DNA of 64,000 nucleotides from Halomonas cupida (GTDB lineage Bacteria; Pseudomonadota; Gammaproteobacteria; Pseudomonadales; Halomonadaceae). The notes beneath the pieces were generated by a model that worked only from the letters and a program-made list of their open reading frames with translations, was not told the origin of the DNA and did no database searches. Below, piece after piece: positions 52,319 through 60,553 of this stretch. The stretch is taken from NCBI RefSeq assembly GCF_900142755.1, contig NZ_FRCA01000010.1, positions 62,001 to 126,000 of the forward strand, given 5' to 3'. Positions within the stretch are counted from its first letter, which is position 1, and each line of letters begins with the position of its first letter. The position numbers and the translations under genes were made by a program.

Positions 52319-53644
52319 TCAGACCCGGGAGACCGGGTGACGAGCCTGTGGGACAAGACGGGTGCCCAACCAGTAGACGCCACCGGTGATCAGGAACACC
52401 GGCAGGGAGGCACCGAAGGGCAATGGTGCCACCAGTGTCCACCAGGCGGCCAGGGCGGCGCCCAGCACATAGGCGCCGAGAGCAATGGCCGCAGTGGGAC
52501 GACCCAACTGGTGGCGGGAGGTCAGCAGTTCGGCACTGTAGCCTTCACGGCCGACCAGATAGTAGTCGACGATCATCACCGAAAAGGCCGGGATGAACAA
52601 TGCCCCGATCAGCAGCAGGAAGTTCTGGAACTGGTCGAGAATGCCCGGAATCAGCGCGCCGAATACCGTGACCACACCGATCACCAATGCCGGCTTCCAG
52701 AACGCCATACCGGGTGACACGTTCATGCATGACAGGGTGGCGCTGTAGACTGCCATGACGTTGGTGGTCATTACCGAGAAGAAGATCACCAGAGCCGCCG
52801 GGAGGCCGAAGCCGAACCCGGATAACAGTCGGGTCGGATCATAGGTCTGCTGCATGCCGTTGAGCACTGACAGGCCCGATACGGCGGCCCCCAATCCCAT
52901 GGCGATCATTGCTGCGAGTACATAACCGCTGTAGGTGCCCCAGATGGCAATGGCGCCGCTACGGCAATTGCGGTTGTAGTCAGCGGAAGAGGATATCCAT
53001 GAGAAGGCGGTGGCGATGACAATATCGAAGGCGATACCCAGGGTAATGCCATGGCGCGACTCCGTCGGCATGTCCAGCAGAGCGGAGACGTCATAGTGCC
53101 GGTTGAGCTGATACAGCACCAGGGCGGCGAGCCCGACCATGGCCAGTGCCGCCCAGCGTTCGACACGCTCGATGCCGAGGTGGCCGCGCAGCACGATCAG
53201 TACCACCACGGTCTCGCAGAGAATGGTCATCAACGGCAGATTGGAGTAGCCCGTCGTCGCCTCGATGGCGTAGTCCAGACTCATTCCCGCCAGCAGTGCC
53301 TGAATCCAGCTCCAGGCGATCAGCACCGCCATGTTGACCAGCGAGATCAGTCGGCTGCCCAGTGGCCCATAGGCACGACGGGTCAGTGCCATGGAAGGCA
53401 GACCTGTACGCTGGCCCATCAGGCCCACCAGCAGCAGCGGAATGGCGCCGATCAGTGAGCCTGTCAGCACGGCGCCCATGGCGGTGGTGAAGGCCAGATC
53501 GGGTACCAGCAGCATGCCGGTGAGGATGGTGGTGACTACCACATTGGCGCCGAGCCACAAGGTCACGGTGCCGAAGGCACCGAGACTCCGATGCTGGTGC
53601 TCATCGAGGGTATCCTGTCCGAGCAGGCGCTTGAGAAGATTCAT
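52319..53644 (-). CDS. NCS1-family (purine/cytosine permease-like) transporter
   Basis: The 441-residue membrane protein has about 12 segments. It starts DEHQHRSLGAFGTVTLWLGANVVVTTILTG, the CodB/NCS1 signature region, and has FSWISSSADYNRNC and DYYLVGREGY typical of the family. It should import a nitrogenous compound by cation symport; operon context suggests a guanidino acid or related compound instead of a nucleobase. Confidence 0.85.
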   Translation of the reverse strand: MNLLKRLLGQDTLDEHQHRSLGAFGTVTLWLGANVVVTTILTGMLLVPDLAFTTAMGAVLTGSLIGAIPLLLVGLMGQRTGLPSMALTRRAYGPLGSRLISLVNMAVLIAWSWIQALLAGMSLDYAIEATTGYSNLPLMTILCETVVVLIVLRGHLGIERVERWAALAMVGLAALVLYQLNRHYDVSALLDMPTESRHGITLGIAFDIVIATAFSWISSSADYNRNCRSGAIAIWGTYSGYVLAAMIAMGLGAAVSGLSVLNGMQQTYDPTRLLSGFGFGLPAALVIFFSVMTTNVMAVYSATLSCMNVSPGMAFWKPALVIGVVTVFGALIPGILDQFQNFLLLIGALFIPAFSVMIVDYYLVGREGYSAELLTSRHQLGRPTAAIALGAYVLGAALAAWWTLVAPLPFGASLPVFLITGGVYWLGTRLVPQARHPVSRV

Positions 53645-53757
53645 GATGAGTGTCCGTTGGCTTGTTGTTGGTATTGGAGCTCGTGGTGGAGCTTGAGGCC
53701 GCGACAGGGAACTGCAAGCACACCGGCCCCGGGAGGAGGGGCCGGTGGTGGACGCCG

Positions 53758-55368
53758 TCAGGCCACGGCAGCTTGCCAGGCGGCGGCATCGACTTCGATC
53801 AACATCGGGCCGTTGCTGGGCCGGTTATCCAGCGCACGCTGCAGGCCCGCGGGGTCGCCGACACGGGTGGCGCTGCAGCCGAAGCCGGCGGCCAGCATCT
53901 GGAAGTCCGGCGCCTGGATGTCAACGCCAAGTCGGGTAACACCGGCGTTGTCCATGAAGCGGCGGATTTCCTCATAGCCCTGGTTGTGCCACAGCAGAAT
54001 CACCAGCGGCAGACGCTCTTCCACCGCGCAGGCCAGTTCGGTCAGGGTGAACATCACGCCACCATCACCGACCAGGGCCACCACCGGCAGGTCGGGGCGG
54101 CCCAGACAGGCGCCCATGGCGGCAGGCAAGCCGTAGCCCAGGGTGCCGTAGCCGGAGGCAGAGTTGAAGTAGCGGCGAGTCTCGGAGCGGCTGACCAGAT
54201 GATTGCCAGCGTAGACCGTGGCGCAGGAATCACCGACCAGTACAGCCTCGGGCAGGGCATTGTCCAGGGTCTCGAACAGCGGCACATAGGGGGCGAGGGC
54301 CGGGTCATTGACCAGGTCCAGTGCCTCCAGAGCGGCACGGGTGCGCTCGGCGCCATGGCGTTTACTCGCCTGTTTGCCCAGCCGCTCGGCCAGTGCAGAC
54401 AGGGTCAGCCCCGCATCGGCGACCATGGCCAGGTCGGCAGAATGGTTGCGCGCCAGTTGCTCGGCATCAAGGTCGACACGAATCAGGCGGCCACCGATCT
54501 CGAAGCCGTCATCAAACACCACGTCATAGTCGGTTTCGCCGATCTCGGTGCCGATCGCCAGTACCACGTCAGCGTCGAGGGCCATCTCGCGAACCGGCGG
54601 GAAGGAAGCATTGGGGCCGAGATCCAGCGGGTGGTTACGGCCCAGTACGCCCTTGGCGTTGACCGTCACGACTGTCGGCGCGTCCAGCGCTTCAACCAAT
54701 TGGCGCGCGGCTTCGGGTGCATCGGCACAGCCTCCGCCAAGCAGCACCAGGGGACGTTCGGCTTCCTTCAGCCAGCGGCAGGCCTGATCGAGACTGGCGC
54801 TATCCGGTGCCGGTCGGGCGATTCGAGTGCGTTGCCAATGGCGTGGCGTCTCGACCGGGGCATTGAAAAGATCAATCGGGATTTCGATATGCACCGGCCC
54901 CGGACGTGCACCTTCGAAGATGGCGAAAGCGCGCGCCATGACTTCAGGCAGGCGATCGGCATCCAGCAGGGTATGGCTGAAGCGACTGACACCGGCCATC
55001 AGCTGCTGCTGGCTTGGCAATTCGTGTAGACGCCCCTGGCCAAGGCCAAGGGTATCCCGGCGATTGACGCTGGAGATCACCAGCATCGGTACCGAATCGG
55101 CCAGCGCCTGCCCCATGGCAGTGGCGATATTGGTCATGCCGGGGCCAGTGATGATGAAGCACACACCGGGCTTACCGGTGGTGCGAGCGTAGCCATCGGC
55201 CATGAAACCGGCACCCTGTTCGTGGCGCGGCGTCACATGGCGCATGTTGGCATCGCCACCTTCGAGGCCACGATACAGCTCGACGGTGTGTACGCCGGGA
55301 ATCCCGAACACGGTGTCCACGCCGTAGGTGTCACGAAGCAGGCGAATCAACAGTTCAGCGCAGGTCAT
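53758..55368 (-). CDS. aruI: ThDP-dependent decarboxylase, AruI-like (5-guanidino-2-oxopentanoate decarboxylase)
   Basis: The 536-residue protein is organised like acetolactate synthase. The N-terminal PYR domain has the activating Glu (RHEQGAGFMADGYAR), followed by a central domain and a C-terminal ThDP domain with GDGGVMFTLTEL...WHNQGY. The lone large subunit, without a small subunit, and the guanidinobutyrase and ALDH partners point to AruI, which decarboxylates 2-ketoarginine to 4-guanidinobutyraldehyde. Its ATG overlaps the stop of a 68-codon ORF (ATGA). Confidence 0.75.
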   Translation of the reverse strand: MTCAELLIRLLRDTYGVDTVFGIPGVHTVELYRGLEGGDANMRHVTPRHEQGAGFMADGYARTTGKPGVCFIITGPGMTNIATAMGQALADSVPMLVISSVNRRDTLGLGQGRLHELPSQQQLMAGVSRFSHTLLDADRLPEVMARAFAIFEGARPGPVHIEIPIDLFNAPVETPRHWQRTRIARPAPDSASLDQACRWLKEAERPLVLLGGGCADAPEAARQLVEALDAPTVVTVNAKGVLGRNHPLDLGPNASFPPVREMALDADVVLAIGTEIGETDYDVVFDDGFEIGGRLIRVDLDAEQLARNHSADLAMVADAGLTLSALAERLGKQASKRHGAERTRAALEALDLVNDPALAPYVPLFETLDNALPEAVLVGDSCATVYAGNHLVSRSETRRYFNSASGYGTLGYGLPAAMGACLGRPDLPVVALVGDGGVMFTLTELACAVEERLPLVILLWHNQGYEEIRRFMDNAGVTRLGVDIQAPDFQMLAAGFGCSATRVGDPAGLQRALDNRPSNGPMLIEVDAAAWQAAVA

Positions 55369-55571
55369 GAGGGGGTTCCTTGTTTCAGAGACGAATGCTT
55401 CAGAGACGAATGCTCCAGAGAAGAGTGTTCCAGGAGCGAGTGTTCCAGGCGAGAGTGTTTCAAGGGCGAATGCTGCGGAGGTGAGTCGTGGGCCAATGCA
55501 GGGTCCGCCACCAGACTCCAGGGATTGTGGCCGGAGCTCGCCACGCCAGAGAAGGGAGAGGTGCCGCTCAT
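55365..55571 (-). CDS. Candidate small protein with pentapeptide repeats, coupled to aruI
   Basis: A 68-residue ORF lies between the YjiH and AruI-like genes. It starts at an ATG with GAGGAA 8-9 bases upstream and ends in TGA overlapping the aruI ATG. Its C-terminal half is six pentapeptides of the pattern x-Leu-Glu/Lys-His-Ser (PLKHS, RLEHS, LLEHS, SLEHS, SLKHS, SLKQG) encoded by a 15-bp tandem array. No family is recognised. It might be a leader peptide for coupling rather than a functional protein; the His-rich repeat could bind metal. Confidence 0.4.
   Translation of the reverse strand: MSGTSPFSGVASSGHNPWSLVADPALAHDSPPQHSPLKHSRLEHSLLEHSSLEHSSLKHSSLKQGTPS
55386..55475 (+). repeat. 15-bp tandem array, 6 units
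   Basis: Six consecutive 15-bp units related to CAGAGACGAATGCTT with increasing divergence, between aruI and the YjiH gene. Confidence 0.9.
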
Positions 55572-55661
55572 GTAGGGAATTCCTCTGTCACAAGAGCTCA
55601 GCAGCTGAGCGTTGCGTTATCCGATAAGGATGCGACTGGGAGGCCAGCCGCATCCGTTGCA

Positions 55662-57047
55662 TCAGCCCACCAGCCAGTGGGCCATCACCACAATGATCGG
55701 CAGAGTGATCGCAGTCCGTAGCAGGAAGATGACCACCAGTTCCCAAAGCTTGAGCGGAATCTTCGATTTCAACAGCAGCGCACCGATTTCCGACATGTAG
55801 ATCAACTGGGTCAGCGACAGGCAGGAAATCACGAAGCGCGTCAGCTCGCTATCGATATCCTTGGCCAGCACCGCAGGCAGGAACATATCGGCGAATCCGA
55901 CCAGCGTGGCGGGGGCAGCCTTGGCGGCTTCCGGAATGCCCATCCACTCCAGGACTGGCACCATCGGCATCGACAGCCAGTCGAAGATCGGCGTGTGCTC
56001 GACCAGTACCAGTGCCACGGTACCGATGGCAATCACGATCGGCAGCAGGCCGAAGAAGATGTCGGCAACGTTGAACAGTGCCGAACGGACCAGCTTGGCG
56101 GGCCCCGGAGCTGTCCTGGCACGCGCCACGGCCATGCCGAGGCTGTAGCGCAGCAGGTTCTGCCCGCTGGTGTTTTCTTCGTGGATCTGGCAGCCCACCG
56201 GCTCGTAATAGGTGTTGGCCTTGCGTGACAGAGGAGGCAGGCGCGGCACGATAACGGCAGCGATCAGGCCAGCCACGACTACGGTCAGATAGAAGGGTAC
56301 GAACAGATGATTGATCTGGGTGAAGCTGGTGACCAGCAGCGCAAAGGCGATCGATACGATGGAGAAGTTGGTGGCGATGGCAGCGGCTTCACGACCATTG
56401 TAGAAGCCCTGCTCGTATTGCTGTGTCGTGATCAGCACGCCCACGGTGCCGGAGCCCATCCATGATGCGGTAGCGTCGATGGCGCTGCGCCCCGGTAGGC
56501 CGAAGATCAGGCGAAAGGGCGTACGCACGAGGCTGCCGATGAACTCCATGAAACCGAAGTCGACGAGAAACGGCAGCAGAATGGCGGCGAAGAAGAAGAA
56601 GGTCAGCAATACCGGGGCGAGGTCATTGAGCATGACGCCGCCGGTGTAGGCCGAGTTGATCATCTCCGGCCCCATCTGGAAAAAGGTCAGCATGCCGAAC
56701 AGCGCGCCCAGCACACGGGTCACCAGCCACAACGGCGAGACCTTGAAGAGTTCCTGCATGGCCTTGTGCTGGGCCCAGCCAGGATTGGTCAACGAGACCA
56801 GCAGACTGATGATGGCGGATAGACAGAGAACGGCCACGGCAATGGCCGGAAGTGCTTCACCCAGGGTGGCCTTGAGCCAGTCGGCGGCCATGCCCATGCC
56901 GATGTTGACCGATTCCCCGGTGGAAAATGGCACCAGAAACAGCAGGATACCGATCACCGACGGGATGGCGAACTTGAGTATCCCAGGCAAATTGACCGGC
57001 GCCGGATCATTGGCGAGTCTGTCAGCAGAGTGCAGTTGTGAAGACAT
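55662..57047 (-). CDS. YjiH-family membrane transporter (nucleoside-recognition/GATE domain)
   Basis: A 461-residue membrane protein with about 10-11 segments. KFAIPSVIGILLFLVPFSTG at the N-terminus and VGFADMFLPAVLAKDIDSELTRFVISCLSLTQLIYMSE at the C-terminus match the YjiH family with GATE domains. Function is poorly known; in this operon it may carry arginine-derived guanidino compounds. The start may be the ATG at 57047 or a GTG at 57056; neither has a strong ribosome-binding site. Confidence 0.8.
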   Translation of the reverse strand: MSSQLHSADRLANDPAPVNLPGILKFAIPSVIGILLFLVPFSTGESVNIGMGMAADWLKATLGEALPAIAVAVLCLSAIISLLVSLTNPGWAQHKAMQELFKVSPLWLVTRVLGALFGMLTFFQMGPEMINSAYTGGVMLNDLAPVLLTFFFFAAILLPFLVDFGFMEFIGSLVRTPFRLIFGLPGRSAIDATASWMGSGTVGVLITTQQYEQGFYNGREAAAIATNFSIVSIAFALLVTSFTQINHLFVPFYLTVVVAGLIAAVIVPRLPPLSRKANTYYEPVGCQIHEENTSGQNLLRYSLGMAVARARTAPGPAKLVRSALFNVADIFFGLLPIVIAIGTVALVLVEHTPIFDWLSMPMVPVLEWMGIPEAAKAAPATLVGFADMFLPAVLAKDIDSELTRFVISCLSLTQLIYMSEIGALLLKSKIPLKLWELVVIFLLRTAITLPIIVVMAHWLVG

Positions 57048-57155
57048 AAGTGTCACTCGTTGGTCTTGTAATATCAGTGCGCCGCCAGGGTCCTGTACAA
57101 GAAGCTCTGTACGAAGCTGGACTGGGCGGCGCCCGTTTGACGCAGTGTCGAGCGA

Positions 57156-58106
57156 TCAGCTGCGGTGTTTGACGCCCGGCAGGACACACAGCATCTCGTA
57201 CAGCAGTGTGGCGCCCATCAGAGCGGTATTGCCGCTGGGGTCATAGGGAGGAGCGACCTCGACGAGATCACCGCCGACAATATTCAGGCCCTGAGCACCA
57301 CGGACGATCTCCAGGCCCTGCTGAGCGGTGAGACCACCCATCTCGACGGTGCCGGTGCCAGGCGCGACTGACGGATCCAGGCCGTCGATATCGAAGGAGA
57401 TGTATACCGGACCATCGCCCATTTGCTCACGCACCTCTGCCATCAGCGGTGCGAGGGACTTGTGCCAGCATTCCTCGGCCTGAACCACACGGAAGCCTTG
57501 ATCACGGCACCAGTCGAAGTCTTCCGCCGCATAGCCGGTGCCCCGCAAACCGATCTGTACCACACGCTTGCTGTCGAGCAGACCCTCTTCCTGGGCGCGG
57601 CGGAACGGACAGCCGTGGGCAACTTCCTCACCGAACATGTGCTCGTTGACGTCGGCATGGGCGTCGATATGGATCAGGCCGACGGGGCCGTGCTTTCTGG
57701 CGATAGCGCGCAGGATCGGCCAGGTCAGAGTGTGGTCGCCGCCAAGTGTCAGCGGCACACAGTTATGGGAAAGAACCTCATCATAGAAGTTGCTGATGAT
57801 GTCGAGATTCTTCGGCAGGTTGAAGGTATTGATCGGCACGTCACCGATATCTGCCACCTGCAGGCTGTCGAAGGGCGCCGCGCGGGTGGCCATGTTGTAG
57901 GGGCGCAGCATGCGGGACTCATCGCGAATCTGACGCGGGCCGAGGCGAGTGCCGGGACGGTTGGAGGTACCGATATCCATGGGAATGCCGATGAAGGCGG
58001 CATCGAGGCCCTGGGCCGTTTCCTGAGTCGGCAGACGCATCATGGTCGCCGGACCACCGGAACGCGGCATGGTGTTGCCACCGAGGGGCTGATTGAATTC
58101 GCTCAT
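57156..58106 (-). CDS. gbuA: Guanidinobutyrase / agmatinase-family ureohydrolase
   Basis: The 316-residue ureohydrolase has the Mn ligands His125 (GGDHTL), Asp148, His150, Asp152 (DAHADV) and Asp239, Asp241 (DIDGLDP). The N-terminus (MPRSGGPATMMRLP) resembles guanidinobutyrase GbuA more than agmatinase SpeB. It would split 4-guanidinobutyrate into GABA and urea. The ATG at 58106 follows AAGGAAGCCCTC. First gene of the seven-gene operon, about 110 bp downstream of a sigma-54 promoter. Confidence 0.85.
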   Translation of the reverse strand: MSEFNQPLGGNTMPRSGGPATMMRLPTQETAQGLDAAFIGIPMDIGTSNRPGTRLGPRQIRDESRMLRPYNMATRAAPFDSLQVADIGDVPINTFNLPKNLDIISNFYDEVLSHNCVPLTLGGDHTLTWPILRAIARKHGPVGLIHIDAHADVNEHMFGEEVAHGCPFRRAQEEGLLDSKRVVQIGLRGTGYAAEDFDWCRDQGFRVVQAEECWHKSLAPLMAEVREQMGDGPVYISFDIDGLDPSVAPGTGTVEMGGLTAQQGLEIVRGAQGLNIVGGDLVEVAPPYDPSGNTALMGATLLYEMLCVLPGVKHRS

Positions 58107-58154
58107 GAGGGCTTCCTTATCTTGTCTGCGGAGGCGGTTTGCGTCACAGAGGTT

Positions 58155-58199
58155 CTTGAATAGCCAGGGCTTGAATAACCTGGGCTTGAATAACAAGTC
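58155..58199 (+). repeat. 15-bp tandem array, 3 units, in the gbuA leader
   Basis: Units CTTGAATAGCCAGGG, CTTGAATAACCTGGG and a degenerate third. On the minus strand the frame reads LFKPR-LFKPW-LFKN. It lies between the sigma-54 promoter and the gbuA start, so within the mRNA leader. Confidence 0.85.
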
Positions 58200-58220
58200 G
58201 AATAGCAACGATGACCAGTA

Positions 58221-58240
58221 CCAAGCAGCTGGCGTGCCAA
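58221..58240 (-). promoter_or_regulatory. Sigma-54 (-24/-12) promoter of the gbuA operon
   Basis: On the minus strand the sequence TTGGCACGCCAGCTGCTT has GG and GC elements with the required 10-bp gap and matches the consensus YTGGCACGrNNNTTGCW except for one base (CTGC for TTGC). It reads toward gbuA and lies next to a sigma-54 activator gene. Confidence 0.85.
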
Positions 58241-58391
58241 TGCTCTACATCATGCGACCAAGGTCTATAGCGTCAACATAAGAAAGGGGGCTGAAGCTCA
58301 GCCAGGAGCAGAATTTACAACGAGGAGACTAACGAAAAACCACTCCGTGATTCATTTATTGATCGTTATCGCTCCAGCAGTGATACAATTA

Positions 58392-58406
58392 TGGATCAAT
58401 GATCCA
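58392..58406. promoter_or_regulatory. Candidate enhancer (UAS) dyad
   Basis: TGGATC-AAT-GATCCA is a perfect inverted repeat about 155 bp upstream of the -24 element, a normal distance for a sigma-54 activator site. Confidence 0.5.
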
Positions 58407-58420
58407 CATTTGAATCACAG

Positions 58421-58540
58421 CCCTGAGCGGGGTTTGTGGAAACCGCCTTGAGCGGGGTTTGTGGAAATAGCCCTGAGCGGGGTTTGTGGAAACCGCCTTG
58501 AGCGATTCTCGCGGAAACCGCCCTGAGCGGCGGGGAAACA
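58421..58540 (+). repeat. 25-bp tandem array, five units, upstream of the sigma-54 activator gene
   Basis: Units of CCYTGAGCGGGGTTTGTGGAA plus four more bases start at 58421, 58446, 58471, 58496 and 58521. The last is truncated. They lie between the UAS dyad and the start of the regulator gene. Confidence 0.9.
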
Positions 58541-58560
58541 GACTGAGCGGTATATACAGC

Positions 58561-59997
58561 ATGAGCGACTTCGACAGCCAGATTCTGCGCACCATCATCG
58601 AAACGGCCCATGATCACTTCTTTATCGTGGAGTCCGACGGCCGCATCCGCGATGTCAGCCCCGGCTCGGCGGCGGTCTACGGCATATCCTGCGAAGAACT
58701 GTGTTCGTCCACGGTCCAGCAGCTCGAGGCGTCGGGGGTGCTGAAGCCCTCGGTCAGCCTTGAGGTATTGCGTACCGGTCAGCCGGCGCAACTCGAACAG
58801 CAGACCAGCACGGGGCGACGTGTCGTGGCTCAGGCCTACCCGGTATTCGAGGGAGGCGAGTTGGTGGCGGTGGTCAGTCGCTCCATGGACATGACGGATC
58901 TGCAGCTGCTGCAACAGGAATATGCGCTGCTGCAGCAGCGCTTCAGCGATCACCTCCAGCGCCGTTTGGGCCTGGAGGATGAGGTGGCCATGATCGAGGC
59001 CGAGGTCGGTGAGCTGGAGGTCAAGAGCCGGGTCATGCGCGAGATTGCCTTGCTGTTGAAACGTGTGGCGCCAACCGACGCCACGGTGTTGATGCAGGGA
59101 GAATCCGGTGTCGGCAAGACCGCTTTTGCTCATCTGGTGCATCGCTGGAGTTCGCGACGCAGCGGCCCCTTCCTCGACGTCAATTGTGCGGCCATTCCCG
59201 AAGGTCTGTTCGAATCCGAGATGTTCGGCTATTGCCAGGGAGCCTTCTCCGGTGCGGCGCCCGGGGGACGGGTTGGACTGATCGAGCAGGCCGCGGGAGG
59301 CACCCTGTTCCTCGATGAGATCGGCGAGTTGCCGTTGGGAGTGCAGACCAAACTGCTCAAGGCCATTCAGGATGGCAGTATCACTCGGCTCGGCGACTCA
59401 CGGTCAAGGCGCGTGGATTTCCGGTTGGTGGTCGCGACCAATCAGGATCTGGCCGAGCGGGTAGAACAGGGGCTGTTTCGCCTCGACCTCTATTACCGCC
59501 TTAATGTCATTCCCGTTACTCTGCCGCCGCTGCGTGAACGCCGCGAGGACATTCCTGCTCTGGTCGAGCGTCAGTTGGCCAGACTCAATGAACGTTATGG
59601 GCGTGACAAGATCCTGTCCCGAGATGTCTGGCAATTGCTGATGGGCTGGGATTGGCCGGGTAATGTGCGAGAACTCGAGAATGTTCTCGAGCGGGCCTGG
59701 CTGGCCAGTGAGGATGTCATCGATGCTCAAGTCCTTGCACCTTCCGGCAGTGATGTCCAGAGCCACGCTTTCATCCCGGGAGCCGGGGCATCCGAGCCTT
59801 CGGCGCCCGTGGCTCAAAGTCTGGAGGAAGGCGAAGGGCTCAAGGCGGTGCTGGCCCGAGTGGAGAGAGACATTCTCGCCCGGCTGTGTAGTGAGCTGTC
59901 TTCGACCTATGCCATCGCCGAACGCCTGTCCATCAGCCAACCCAGCGTGGTGCGCAAACTCAAGCAGCATGGGTTGAGGGTGGGGGACTCGCTGTGA
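58561..59997 (+). CDS. Sigma-54-dependent PAS/AAA+ activator of the guanidino-acid operon
   Basis: The 478-residue regulator has an N-terminal PAS domain (about 8-115), a coiled-coil linker and an AAA+ domain with Walker A GESGVGKT (180-187) and Walker B GGTLFLDEIGEL. The GAFTGA loop is present as GAFSGA (227-232), a conservative Thr-to-Ser change. A Fis-type helix-turn-helix (TYAIAERLSISQPSVVRKLKQHG) ends it. RocR-like architecture fits arginine-derived effectors. Divergent from gbuA with a sigma-54 promoter between. The ATG at 58561 is used; the frame upstream runs through the 25-bp array. Confidence 0.88.
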   Translation: MSDFDSQILRTIIETAHDHFFIVESDGRIRDVSPGSAAVYGISCEELCSSTVQQLEASGVLKPSVSLEVLRTGQPAQLEQQTSTGRRVVAQAYPVFEGGELVAVVSRSMDMTDLQLLQQEYALLQQRFSDHLQRRLGLEDEVAMIEAEVGELEVKSRVMREIALLLKRVAPTDATVLMQGESGVGKTAFAHLVHRWSSRRSGPFLDVNCAAIPEGLFESEMFGYCQGAFSGAAPGGRVGLIEQAAGGTLFLDEIGELPLGVQTKLLKAIQDGSITRLGDSRSRRVDFRLVVATNQDLAERVEQGLFRLDLYYRLNVIPVTLPPLRERREDIPALVERQLARLNERYGRDKILSRDVWQLLMGWDWPGNVRELENVLERAWLASEDVIDAQVLAPSGSDVQSHAFIPGAGASEPSAPVAQSLEEGEGLKAVLARVERDILARLCSELSSTYAIAERLSISQPSVVRKLKQHGLRVGDSL

Positions 59998-60036
59998 GCA
60001 ACGAGCAACGAGCAACGAGCTACGAGCTACGAGCAC
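59996..60036 (+). repeat. Heptamer array 3 (GAGCAAC x3, GAGCTAC x2)
   Basis: Five 7-bp units begin at the stop codon of the sigma-54 activator. On the minus strand they read GCTCGTT and GCTCGTA, the same GCTNNNN form as the other arrays. Confidence 0.85.
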
Positions 60037-60388
60037 GCTACGCTCGAGCTGAACCCCCGAACCCCCGAACCCTGAAGAAATGGACGGAATTTCCGGTTTG
60101 GCACTGATCTGCTCGAAGCTCGTGTCTCGGAGCTGGAATGGCACTGATCTGCTCGAAGCTCGAAGCCCGTGTCTCGGAGCTGGAATGGCACTGATCTGCT
60201 CGTAGCTCGAAATTCGTGTCTCGGAGCTGGGTTTGTCTGCGATCCATGGGGCGACACTGGACTGCTCGTGGCTCGTGGCTCGTGGCTCGTGGCTCGTGGC
60301 TCGTGGCTCGTGGCTCGTAGCGGCCTGCTTCATGCGTGCCAATTGCGTCTTCCCATCTTGCGCATCGACCAGAGGGAGTGATAGCTTT
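59998..60388. other. Repeat-rich non-coding region
   Basis: No gene is supported. From 60099 three imperfect units (40-47 bp) beginning TGGCACTGATCTGCTCG and ending in CTCGGAGCTGG repeat in tandem. They are themselves built of GCTCGAA-like heptamers. Heptamer arrays 3 and 4 flank them in opposite orientation. Confidence 0.7.
60264..60319 (+). repeat. Heptamer array 4, GCTCGTG x7 plus GCTCGTA
   Basis: Seven perfect copies of GCTCGTG and one GCTCGTA in tandem. The orientation is opposite to array 3, so the pair could fold into a long hairpin. Confidence 0.95.
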
Positions 60389-60420
60389 GAAAGACAATTT
60401 ATCATGATAAATTGTCTTTC
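60389..60420. promoter_or_regulatory. Perfect 32-bp palindrome upstream of the YfcC operon
   Basis: GAAAGACAATTTATCA is followed directly by its exact reverse complement. It lies 134 bp upstream of the YfcC-type gene. AT-rich and without a loop, it looks more like an operator or a dimer-of-dimers site than a terminator. No regulator gene for it is visible in the window. Confidence 0.7.
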
Positions 60421-60553
60421 ATGATTCACTGGTCGTGAAGGTTTTGGCGATGCCCCGGATGGTCGGGGTGTCTGTTCCATTTCGGTGTCCGGTACCGCAA
60501 GCCGCAGGCAAGTCGCGATACGGGACCCTTGCGTTATCAACAAGGACAATCAC

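Noticed and set aside
53650-55029. Long plus-strand open frame (about 459 codons) opposite aruI
   Set aside because: It is the antisense shadow of a GC-rich, well-conserved ThDP enzyme gene. The translation is Gly/Gln/Arg-rich without domains.
58421-58540. Possible CRISPR array in the 25-bp repeats
   Set aside because: Units are contiguous with no spacers; five degenerate copies only.
60099-60319. Possible CRISPR array
   Set aside because: Repeats are directly adjacent with 7-bp periodicity and no unique spacers of constant length; no cas genes nearby.
59404-60549. Minus-strand frame with SHEPRATSHEP repeats
   Set aside because: The repeats are the heptamer array translated; the rest is antisense to the sigma-54 activator. 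No protein features.
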